Below, piece by piece: positions 1-5,064 of a DNA stretch of 5,064 nt; position 1 is the stretch's first letter; each line of letters starts with the position of its first letter. The position numbers and the translations under genes were made by a program. Origin of the DNA: an uncultured Spartobacteria bacterium (GTDB lineage Bacteria; Verrucomicrobiota; Verrucomicrobiae; Chthoniobacterales; UBA6821); NCBI GenBank assembly GCA_903919105.1, contig CAIXGT010000141.1:1-5064 (forward strand), read 5' to 3'. The notes below the pieces were generated by a model that saw only the letters and a program-made list of their open reading frames with translations, was not told where the DNA came from and ran no database searches.

Positions 1-1721
1 GAGAAGGCGTAGAGATAGCCGTTGTCCTCCTCAGGAACGAAAGAACCGGGAAGCTTCATTCCGAAGAACCCGGAGAGCAGGACCATCCCGAGAATCAGGA
101 ACCCGGCAATGAAGGACTTCCTCAGGAGGAAGCGGCAGGTCCCAATGTATTTATTGCGACCGGCATCAAAGACTTTGTTAAACCCTTTGTAGAAGGCGCC
201 GAGCGGGCCACCCACCTCCGTGCGGGGACGCAGGAGCATGGCTCCGAGGGCAGGGCTGAGGCTCATCGCATTGAAGGTCGAGATGATGACCGAGATCGAA
301 ATGGTGAGCGCGAACTGCTGATAGAGACCACCGGTGATGCCGGGTAGGAAGATCGTCGGAATGAAGACCGAAGAGAGGATAAGAGCCGTGGCAATCAAGG
401 GTCCGGTCACCTGCTCCATCGCCTTGATGGCCGCATCCTTCGGAGAGAGACCTTCCTCAATATGGTGTTCGATTGCCTCGACGACCACAATCGCATCATC
501 GACGACCAGACCGATCGCCAGAACGAGACCGAAGAGGGAGAGGGTATTGAGCGAAAATCCGAAGAGGGGAAAGAGGGCAAAGGTTCCAATCAGGGAGACA
601 GGGACCGCCAAAGCCGGGATCAGGGTTGCCCTCCAGTTCTGCAGGAAGATAAAGACCACGATCAACACCAGGATCAGCGCCTCGATCAACGTATGCACGA
701 TATCCTCCATGCTGGCGGAGACGGCCAGCGTGGTGTCGAGGGCGACATCCATTTTGAGTCCGGCCGGGAAGCTGGAGACATAGGAATTCATCAGCTTGCG
801 CGCAATGGCGGCAACCTGGAGCGCATTGCTTCCGGGTAGTTGGTAGACTGCCACGATGGTAGCAGGATGTCCGTTGAAGCGGCCTGCAAGATTGTAGGTC
901 TGGGCTCCGAGTTCTACGCGGGCGACATCTTTCACGCGGACGACCGAGCCATTGTGATCGGCGCGGATCACGATGTCCCGGAACTGATCCTCGGTAACCA
1001 GTCGACCCGGGGCACGGACAGTAAATGTCATCTGCTGACCAGGAGGGACCGGCTCGGCACCTGTCTGGCCAGAGGGGTTCACCGTGTTCTGCTGATTGAC
1101 GGCGTTGTAGACGTCCTGGGTCGTGACGTTGAAATTCGCGAGCTTGGCCGGATCGAGCCAGAGACGCATCGCATAAGTACCCGCGCCGAAGACAGTGACG
1201 CTGGCAATGCCGGTGAGACGGGTCAGGGGATTGACGATATTGACGTAGGCGTAGTTGGCTAGGAAGACCGAGTCGTAGCGATCATCGTCTGTGTAGAGGG
1301 CAAAGCAGATGAGGGGCGACGGTGAGGTCTTCACCACGTTGATACCCTGATTCACCACCTGCTGGGGGAGCTGTGACTGCGCCTGTGACTGGCGCATCTG
1401 GGTCAGGATCTGGTCCGTTGTCGGCACCGTATTGTTGGCGAAGATAACATTCAGCTGGGACTGCCCGGAACTGGAGTTCAGGGAGTACATGTACTGCATG
1501 TTGTCGACACCATTCACCTGCTGCTCGATCGGAGTGGCGACCGCTTCCTTGACGGTCACAGAGTCGGCGCCGGGATAGCTCGCCAGGACTTGGATTTGAG
1601 GAGGGACGATATTCGGGAACTGGGAGATCGGAAGGCCGAGCAGGCAGACGATACCCAGGATCACCGTGATGATCGCGATAACCATGGCCACGATAGGCCG
1701 GTTGATGAAAAACTTTGCCAT
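1..1721 (-). CDS. RND multidrug efflux transporter, AcrB/HAE1 type, N-terminal 573 residues (3' end outside window)
   Basis: Inner-membrane proton/drug antiporter subunit of a tripartite efflux pump. The frame is open from the ATG at 1721 to the left edge without a stop; HAE1 proteins are usually about 1,030-1,060 residues, so roughly 55% is present. It opens MAKFFINRPI, the family's typical start. TM1 is about residues 9-30; the porter domain follows (about 31-335, including F178-G179 and YAMRLWLDP at 183-191); TM2-TM6 cover about 341-495. TM4 carries the proton-relay motif GLVVDDAIVVVE with Asp408-Asp409, equivalent to AcrB Asp407/408. The cytoplasmic-side MLLRPR (495-500), TM7 (about 537-557) and LPGSFVPEEDNG (558-568) also match the family. 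It lies 48 bases downstream of the adaptor gene, so co-transcription is likely. There is no clear Shine-Dalgarno before the ATG. The second half, with the other proton-relay residues and the docking domain, is not visible. Family assignment is secure; substrate is unknown. Confidence 0.96.
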   Translation of the reverse strand, partial: MAKFFINRPIVAMVIAIITVILGIVCLLGLPISQFPNIVPPQIQVLASYPGADSVTVKEAVATPIEQQVNGVDNMQYMYSLNSSSGQSQLNVIFANNTVPTTDQILTQMRQSQAQSQLPQQVVNQGINVVKTSPSPLICFALYTDDDRYDSVFLANYAYVNIVNPLTRLTGIASVTVFGAGTYAMRLWLDPAKLANFNVTTQDVYNAVNQQNTVNPSGQTGAEPVPPGQQMTFTVRAPGRLVTEDQFRDIVIRADHNGSVVRVKDVARVELGAQTYNLAGRFNGHPATIVAVYQLPGSNALQVAAIARKLMNSYVSSFPAGLKMDVALDTTLAVSASMEDIVHTLIEALILVLIVVFIFLQNWRATLIPALAVPVSLIGTFALFPLFGFSLNTLSLFGLVLAIGLVVDDAIVVVEAIEHHIEEGLSPKDAAIKAMEQVTGPLIATALILSSVFIPTIFLPGITGGLYQQFALTISISVIISTFNAMSLSPALGAMLLRPRTEVGGPLGAFYKGFNKVFDAGRNKYIGTCRFLLRKSFIAGFLILGMVLLSGFFGMKLPGSFVPEEDNGYLYAF

Positions 1722-1739
1722 AACGGTTTCTTTGCTGGG

Positions 1740-1763
1740 CTAGGAGACTAGGAGGCTAGGAAA
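1740..1763. repeat. Three 8-bp imperfect tandem repeats in the adaptor-transporter gap
   Basis: The plus strand reads CTAGGAGA, CTAGGAGG, CTAGGAAA in three consecutive 8-base units, filling half of the 48-base gap between the adaptor stop (1770) and the transporter start (1721). In the mRNA, which is minus strand, the units read as CTCCTAG-like pyrimidine-rich blocks, so they cannot act as a Shine-Dalgarno. The repetition is plainly visible; any role (slippage-prone spacer, mRNA structure) is inference. Confidence 0.7.
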
Positions 1764-1769
1764 GCGCGG

Positions 1770-3014
1770 TCACTTGACGGCAGGCGACGGAGATGCGGCC
1801 GGGATGGCCATCGCCGGGCCTGACTTCTCGTTCGCGGAGGAGACAGGAGTAGATGGTGACGCGACTGGCGTCGAAGGAAGAGGCATCACAGTGCATCCGT
1901 CCACGACCTTCTGGATTCCCTGAACGACGATCTTATCACCGGCATCCACTCCCGAGAGGACGATAGCCTCGTCACGAGTTGTCATCCCGATGTTCACGTT
2001 GCGTATGGAGACCTTGTTATCGGTACCGACCACGGCCAGTTGGTGCAGATTCTGAATCGTGATAACGGCAGCAATCGGAACGACCAAGGCATTTGCCTGA
2101 ACTCCCACAGTGGCTTTTACCCGGGCGAATAGGCCTGGACGAAGCAGGACACCAGGATTGGGAAAGGTCCCCTCGACGGCGATCGAACCGGTCTGGGTGT
2201 TGATCTGGTTGTTGGCCGCTCGGAAGACTCCCTTGTGGGGATAGGTCATGCCGTCGGAGAGGAGCATCTTCATACCGGCATCCTCGTCCCGCTTCTTGTT
2301 TGCAGGGGCCTGGGAGGGATCCTTGAGGCTTTCGCTAATGAAACTCAGGTAATCGTCCTGGCCGACTTGAAAGACCACCTTGATCGGATCGATTGCGACA
2401 ACGGTTGTGAGGGGTTGCTCGGAACCTGAACTGACATAGGTACCAACCTCGTAGTTCGCAAGACCTGCTAGTCCCTCGATCGGGGCCACTACCTTCGTGA
2501 AGTCGAGATTCACCTGAGCCGATTGGACAGCCGCCTGCTTGGAGGCAACCTCGCTAATCGTGGCCTGATAATTCTGCTGCTGGTTCTGGAACTCTTGGAC
2601 GCTGATCACCTTCCCCGCGAGAAGGTTCTGCGCACGCACGAAATCCTGCTGGACCTTGGTCTGCTGCGCGACGGCCGTGGAGAGATTAGCCTTGGCCTGG
2701 TCAAGCGAGGCCTGGAAAGGAGCAGGATCAATCTGGAAGAGAGGCTCCCCCTGCTTCACGACGGTTCCCTCGGTGTAGTAGCGCTGGATGATATTGCCGG
2801 CGACATTCGGCTTCACTTGGGCAGTCACGGTGCCCTGAAGGTTGCCGATCCACTCCTTGTGATTCGGCATGTCTTTCTGGATCACAGTTCCGAACGTCAC
2901 GGGAACCGGGGGACGAGGACCAACCTCGGGAGCTTCTTTCTTGCAGGAGGAGAGAAGGGCAACGGCCAGAACCAGTCCTGTAGAGATGGCAACGGGTGGA
3001 AGAGAAAGTTTCAC
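1770..3014 (-). CDS. RND efflux periplasmic adaptor (membrane fusion protein), lipoprotein, AcrA/MexA type
   Basis: Periplasmic adaptor that couples the RND transporter to an outer-membrane channel; 414 residues, slightly longer than AcrA (about 397). The signal peptide ends in a lipobox, L21-S22-S23-C24, so Cys24 should be lipidated and anchor the protein in the inner membrane. The lipoyl halves (about 63-95 and 170-205, with EGTVVKQGEPLFQIDP at 82-97 and KVVAPIEGLAG at 174-184) flank a Gln/Ala-rich alpha-helical hairpin (about 98-168). A beta-barrel (about 206-305, with LRPGLFARV at 291-299) and a membrane-proximal domain (to about 378) follow. The C-terminal 36 residues are a Pro/Ser/Ala/Val-rich tail with a repeated STPV, probably disordered. 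The start is a GTG: no in-frame ATG exists between it and the upstream in-frame TGA, and it gives a complete lipoprotein signal. No Shine-Dalgarno is visible. It is the first gene of the efflux operon. Confidence 0.94.
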   Translation of the reverse strand: MKLSLPPVAISTGLVLAVALLSSCKKEAPEVGPRPPVPVTFGTVIQKDMPNHKEWIGNLQGTVTAQVKPNVAGNIIQRYYTEGTVVKQGEPLFQIDPAPFQASLDQAKANLSTAVAQQTKVQQDFVRAQNLLAGKVISVQEFQNQQQNYQATISEVASKQAAVQSAQVNLDFTKVVAPIEGLAGLANYEVGTYVSSGSEQPLTTVVAIDPIKVVFQVGQDDYLSFISESLKDPSQAPANKKRDEDAGMKMLLSDGMTYPHKGVFRAANNQINTQTGSIAVEGTFPNPGVLLRPGLFARVKATVGVQANALVVPIAAVITIQNLHQLAVVGTDNKVSIRNVNIGMTTRDEAIVLSGVDAGDKIVVQGIQKVVDGCTVMPLPSTPVASPSTPVSSANEKSGPAMAIPAASPSPAVK

Positions 3015-3079
3015 GCAGTAGGGATTACCAAAGACTCTTCACGATGACCAGAGCAGTCTAAACAACTACCTATTCTTTA

Positions 3080-3085
3080 ATCATA
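3080..3085 (-). promoter_or_regulatory. Possible -10 element for the efflux operon
   Basis: The minus strand reads TATGAT here, five of six bases matching the sigma70 -10 consensus, about 65 bases upstream of the adaptor GTG. No good -35 hexamer lies 16-18 bases further upstream, so this is a weak guess made mainly because a terminator upstream implies the operon needs its own promoter. Confidence 0.2.
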
Positions 3086-3278
3086 AAGCATCCACGATCC
3101 GATCGAGCCGTTACTCTATAAACCAACGATCGCAAGCCAACAGTCACAACCTACCAGGACATTAGGGTCACTGTGATCCCATGGATCGGACGAGTGAACC
3201 CAATGAATCAAAACAATGGCCCCGACTAATTCAGCCGACTGCCCGAAAAAATATTGAATGCTACAACTGAATCCTGTG

Positions 3279-3317
3279 AAAAAACTCTGAAAGCGATGCC
3301 TCGAGCGTAGCATCGCT
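3279..3317 (-). terminator. Probable intrinsic terminator of the Ysc84-like gene
   Basis: On the minus strand an 8-bp perfect stem, AGCGATGC (3317-3310) with GCATCGCT (3299-3292), encloses a 10-base loop. It begins 34 bases after the TAG stop. The T run (TTTTTT, 3284-3279) follows seven bases after the stem, further than in a textbook terminator. The stem is clear; terminator strength is uncertain because of the gap before the T run. Confidence 0.5.
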
Positions 3318-3351
3318 CTAGCAGTTAGTTGCTTGGGGTGTACTGGGAAAT

Positions 3352-3873
3352 CTAGGTTCCCTGTAAGCCGAGTCCCGCCATCAGCCCCTGCTGACCAAAG
3401 ATGAAGGCCTTGATTCCCTCGAGGGAGTAGAGGGAGGCACTTCCGGACACCCCTTTGTTGGCAACCACGAGGCTTGGTGCACCGCCAAGATCGAATCCCC
3501 CGGATTTATTCAGCCCCTTGAGATCCTTCTTTGTCATAAAAAAGAGCGCATAGGAAAACGACTGACCCCCGATCTGGGGCCCGTAAGAAGCCGACGTCGT
3601 ATTATAGTAGCCTGCTACCTGACCATTTTCCCACAGAACACCATCACCACGTTGACCACCAACCATGACCACGCCGAACTTTACAACAGTCGGGAAGATC
3701 AGGATCGCGTAGGCTTTCTGACCCAGATCCCGAGCCTTAGGATTATCAGAGTAGAGACGCTCCAAGGCGGCCTGGGAATCGCTTTGTAACTGCAGAGCGC
3801 TAGCGGCATTGGCACTGACTGCAAAGAGGGAGGAGGCGAGAACAACGAGAGCGATTAATTTGCAAGATTTCAT
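3352..3873 (-). CDS. Secreted Ysc84/SYLF (DUF500) domain protein
   Basis: Predicted exported lipid-binding SYLF-domain protein of 173 residues; bacterial members are usually small secreted proteins of poorly known role, while yeast Ysc84 binds phosphoinositides and actin. A Sec signal peptide covers residues 1-23, with hydrophobic core LIALVVLASSLFAV and an ANA cleavage site after Ala23. Family features follow in order: AYAILIFPTVVKFGVVMVGG (54-73), RGDGVL (75-80), GYYNTTSASYGPQIGGQS (88-105), FFMTKKDL (111-118), GFDLGG (126-131) and the end GLMAGLGLQGT (163-173). A GTG at 3912 would add 13 residues, but the ATG at 3873 is preferred: it gives a clean signal peptide, and the best promoter candidate lies between the two. 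No Shine-Dalgarno precedes it. The protein stops at TAG right after LQGT; in-frame codons beyond read ISQYTPSN before a TAA, suggesting a lost C-terminal tail. Transcribed divergently from the DUF2092 gene. Confidence 0.88.
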   Translation of the reverse strand: MKSCKLIALVVLASSLFAVSANAASALQLQSDSQAALERLYSDNPKARDLGQKAYAILIFPTVVKFGVVMVGGQRGDGVLWENGQVAGYYNTTSASYGPQIGGQSFSYALFFMTKKDLKGLNKSGGFDLGGAPSLVVANKGVSGSASLYSLEGIKAFIFGQQGLMAGLGLQGT

Positions 3874-3891
3874 AGGGTTATTGATAGGGTT
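3872..3891. repeat. 12-bp-period direct repeat over the Ysc84-like start codon
   Basis: ATAGGGTT occurs at 3872-3879 and again at 3884-3891. On the coding (minus) strand this gives AACCCTATCAAT followed directly by AACCCTATGAAA, 10 of 12 bases identical, and the second copy contains the ATG start. It would lie in the short untranslated leader if the promoter at 3895-3923 is right. Possible tandem duplication or protein/RNA-binding site; function is not shown. Confidence 0.55.
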
Positions 3892-4043
3892 TTTGTAATA
3901 TCCGACAATCACAAATTCATCAAATAGGCCGAACTCCGCTCGAACAGCGCATCGGGTTTTATTGCTTTGCCACTACGGTTTTTTTAACTGGTAGTTTAAC
4001 CTACATCGCTGACAATTCCCCTTGAACACTTATTGATTCCCTA
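3874..4043. promoter_or_regulatory. Divergent promoter region between the Ysc84-like and DUF2092 genes
   Basis: These 170 bases must hold promoters for both directions. TTTAAC occurs at 3983-3988 and again at 3995-4000, 12 bases apart, and AACT-GGT-AGTT (3986-3996) forms a small inverted repeat within them, a possible operator. Rightward, CTGACA (4009-4014) and TATTGA (4031-4036) are 16 bases apart and would give an almost leaderless transcript for the gene starting at 4044; this is weak. The region is visibly AT-richer than the genes around it. Confidence 0.4.
3895..3923 (-). promoter_or_regulatory. Sigma70-like promoter candidate for the Ysc84-like gene
   Basis: On the minus strand TTGATG (3923-3918), a 17-base spacer, then TATTAC (3900-3895). 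Each hexamer matches four of six consensus bases and the spacing is ideal. Transcription would start near 3888, leaving a leader of roughly 15 bases before the ATG at 3873. This supports the ATG over the GTG at 3912. Inference from pattern only. Confidence 0.4.
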
Positions 4044-4847
4044 ATGAAAAAATCGTCTCTCTGTTTCCTTGGCTGCCTCCTCACGTTCAGCAGCTTTCTA
4101 TCGGCCGGTTCTCTGCACGCCGCGACATCTGCCCAGATTGATCCAAATGCTCTTGCTCTTCTGAAGCGCATGAGCGCCACTCTCTCCGAATCAAAAAGTT
4201 TCACCTTCAGTACGGATAGCATTCTCGAGATGCCATGCTCCACCGGTCAGCTCATTACGGTCATCTCCGAAGGAAGGGTTGCCGTCCAGCGCCCGAACAA
4301 AATCCGCGCAATGTATTTGGGAGACGCTCATGCCTTTGATTTCTTCTATGATGGGAGCTCCGTCACCGCAGCAGCTCCGCAAGAGAAAGTCTACTCGACG
4401 ACCAAGGCACCCGATACGATCGACGGTATGCTTGCCGGCATCCGCGCGGAGACTGGCATTCATTTTCATATAGCTCCCCTGCTCTTCAGTAATTCTTACG
4501 AGCATCTGACACGGAATCTGCAGAGCGCCGTCATCATTGGCCCCTCCTTTGTCAACGGCGTCCCATGCGATCACCTCGCCTTCCGCTCATCTGGCGTGAA
4601 TTGGGAGCTCTGGATCTCATCTGGCAAGTCCGCCCTCCCCTACAGACTGGCCGCCACCTTCACCGATAAGCCCAACTTCCCTCGCAAGATTATTGATTTC
4701 TCTTCATGGAATCTCCACCCGTGGCTCCGCTCGTCCCTCTTTTCTTTCCAGCAATCCAAGGCCTTTAAGGAGATCCCCTTCCAAGCCGTCCTAAAAGACG
4801 TTCGCCAGGAAGCAACTCAGAGTGAATCTCGGAGTGCAAGCCGCTGA
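4044..4847 (+). CDS. Secreted DUF2092-family protein
   Basis: Predicted periplasmic protein of 267 residues matching the DUF2092 family as I remember it; its function is not established. That family is thought to share the LolA/LolB-like beta fold that binds acyl chains. A Sec signal peptide covers residues 1 to about 26 (MKKSSLCFLGC start, SLHA cleavage region). Family-like stretches are DPNALALLKRMSATL (33-47), VAVQRPNKIRA (79-89), FDFFYDGSSVTAAAP (98-112), KVYSTTKAPDTIDGML (115-130), the SAVIIG and NGVPCDHLAFR block (161-181), and WELWISSGKSALPYRLAATF (187-206). Two cysteines remain after cleavage, Cys65 and Cys175, and could pair. The C-terminal 20 residues are polar (Ser/Glu/Gln/Arg). 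There is no Shine-Dalgarno before the ATG, but it gives a proper signal peptide. The gene ends in tandem TGA TGA and abuts the lipoprotein gene, so the two probably form one operon, divergent from the Ysc84-like gene. Confidence 0.85.
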   Translation: MKKSSLCFLGCLLTFSSFLSAGSLHAATSAQIDPNALALLKRMSATLSESKSFTFSTDSILEMPCSTGQLITVISEGRVAVQRPNKIRAMYLGDAHAFDFFYDGSSVTAAAPQEKVYSTTKAPDTIDGMLAGIRAETGIHFHIAPLLFSNSYEHLTRNLQSAVIIGPSFVNGVPCDHLAFRSSGVNWELWISSGKSALPYRLAATFTDKPNFPRKIIDFSSWNLHPWLRSSLFSFQQSKAFKEIPFQAVLKDVRQEATQSESRSASR

Positions 4848-4849
4848 TG
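4847..4849 (+). promoter_or_regulatory. Alternative ATG in a TGATGA stop/start overlap
   Basis: The first TGA of the DUF2092 gene (4845-4847) shares its A with an ATG (4847-4849) that is in frame with the lipoprotein start at 4877. Use of this ATG would add ten residues (MNFNLQQITT) in front of the signal peptide. The overlap is a classic arrangement for termination-reinitiation, and the 4877 start lacks a Shine-Dalgarno. Which ATG is used cannot be settled from sequence alone. Confidence 0.45.
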
Positions 4850-4876
4850 AATTTCAACCTTCAACAGATCACCACG

Positions 4877-5064
4877 ATGAAAACTTTCATGAACCTCCTC
4901 TCCACCTCCCTTCTCGGTTTCGCTGCCTTGGCACTCACCGCCTGTAGCGGAATGAACTACGGCTATCCTCCCGCGGTCGCGGCTCCCGGATTAGGTTGGA
5001 TCGGTCCCGGATACTACGGCGGAGCCTATTACGGGTATCCCGGAGCCTACTATGCCAGTCCCTA
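4877..5064 (+). CDS. Small Gly/Tyr/Pro-rich lipoprotein (3' end outside window)
   Basis: The first 62 residues are visible and the frame is open at the right edge. A lipoprotein signal peptide, MKTFMNLLSTSLLGFAALAL, ends in the lipobox L20-T21-A22-C23, so Cys23 should be lipidated. Ser24 at the +2 position suggests outer-membrane sorting if the Escherichia coli rule applies. The rest is low-complexity and aromatic: NYGYPP, GPGYYGG, then two heptads, GAYYGYP and GAYYASP (residues 49-62). No enzyme motif is present, and I cannot name a family. Such Gly/Tyr-rich lipoproteins are often surface or envelope-structural. It starts 29 bases after the DUF2092 stop, with an alternative in-frame ATG at 4847, so co-expression is likely. 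The ATG at 4877 is chosen because it gives a standard-length signal peptide. Confidence 0.8.
   Translation, partial: MKTFMNLLSTSLLGFAALALTACSGMNYGYPPAVAAPGLGWIGPGYYGGAYYGYPGAYYASP
5021..5062 (+). repeat. 21-bp in-frame repeat encoding GAYYxxP heptads
   Basis: GGAGCCTATTAC (5021-5032) recurs as GGAGCCTACTAT (5042-5053) with a 21-base period, encoding GAYYGYP then GAYYASP. The two differences are synonymous third positions (TAT/TAC), so the repeat has been under protein-level constraint or is somewhat old. The array may continue past the right edge. Confidence 0.6.

Larger units (their letters stand above)
3015..3351. other. 337-base intergenic region without a convincing gene
   Basis: This gap separates the Ysc84-like gene from the efflux operon, both on the minus strand. 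It holds the likely terminator of the former (3279-3317) and should hold the promoter of the latter. A small palindrome, GATCC-CAT-GGATC, lies at 3175-3187, and TCCGATC (3098-3104) is repeated inverted at 3184-3190. Both are short enough to be chance. A 65-codon open frame on the minus strand (3313-3116) resembles no family I know, has no ribosome-binding site and overlaps the terminator, so it is not called as a gene. Confidence 0.6.

Noticed and set aside
334..1262. Plus-strand open frames at 334-783, 462-839 and 840-1262
   Set aside because: They lie antisense to the transporter, whose minus-strand translation is unbroken and clearly RND-like; their own translations are charged, low-complexity and match no family.
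1751..1755. GGAGG as a ribosome-binding site near the transporter start
   Set aside because: It is on the plus strand; the transporter mRNA is minus strand and reads CCTCC there.
2235..3047. Plus-strand open frames at 2235-2429 and 2523-3047
   Set aside because: They are antisense to the well-supported adaptor gene, and the Leu/Gly/Arg-rich translations are typical shadow products.
3096..3190. Palindromes around GATCCGATC and GATCCCATGGATC as a regulator site or attachment site
   Set aside because: Arms of five to seven bases in a region of this size are expected by chance, and no integrase or other mobile-element gene is nearby.
3116..3313. 65-residue minus-strand open frame in the intergenic region
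   Set aside because: It shows no family likeness and no ribosome-binding site, and its 5' end overlaps the probable terminator hairpin.
3874..3912. GTG start for the Ysc84-like gene at 3912
   Set aside because: It would put 13 residues ahead of a normal Sec signal peptide and lies within the spacer of the best promoter candidate, so it would probably not be transcribed from it.
4062..4076. Lipobox at Cys11 of the DUF2092 protein
   Set aside because: Residues F-L-G-C fit poorly, and the hydrophobic segment before the cysteine is far too short; a signal peptidase I site near residue 26 fits better.
4001..4574. Minus-strand open frames at 4001-4243 and 4191-4574, and a plus-strand frame at 4279-4473
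   Set aside because: All overlap the DUF2092 gene in other frames; that gene has a signal peptide and family-like blocks throughout, while these have none.

Overview
The window looks like a chromosomal segment of a Gram-negative bacterium. Evidence for an outer membrane is an RND efflux transporter, its periplasmic adaptor, two lipoprotein signal peptides and two other exported proteins. Coding GC is moderate, and none of the five gene starts has a recognisable Shine-Dalgarno sequence. The gene content would fit Verrucomicrobiota or a related group, but this is a weak inference with no marker gene behind it.

Left part (1-3014, minus strand): a tripartite efflux operon read right to left. A lipoprotein membrane-fusion adaptor (3014-1770, GTG start) is followed after 48 bases by an AcrB/HAE1-type RND transporter (1721 to beyond the left edge). 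Only the first 573 residues of the transporter are present, including the proton-relay Asp pair. Any outer-membrane channel gene would lie outside the window.

Middle (3015-4043): a 337-base gene-free stretch holds a probable intrinsic terminator for the next gene and an unproven promoter for the efflux operon. Then comes a secreted Ysc84/SYLF-domain protein on the minus strand (3873-3352). Its C-terminus appears to be cut by a TAG about nine codons before the next in-frame stop. A sigma70-like promoter and a 12-bp-period repeat sit in front of it.

Right part (4044-5064, plus strand): a divergent pair. A secreted DUF2092-family protein (probably LolA/LolB-like fold) is followed by a small Gly/Tyr/Pro-rich lipoprotein that runs off the right edge. 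The two genes touch through a TGATGA stop/start junction. This pair is the least understood part of the window and the best candidate for an undescribed function. The efflux operon is ordinary in layout. No RNA gene, insertion sequence, CRISPR array or phage element was seen.
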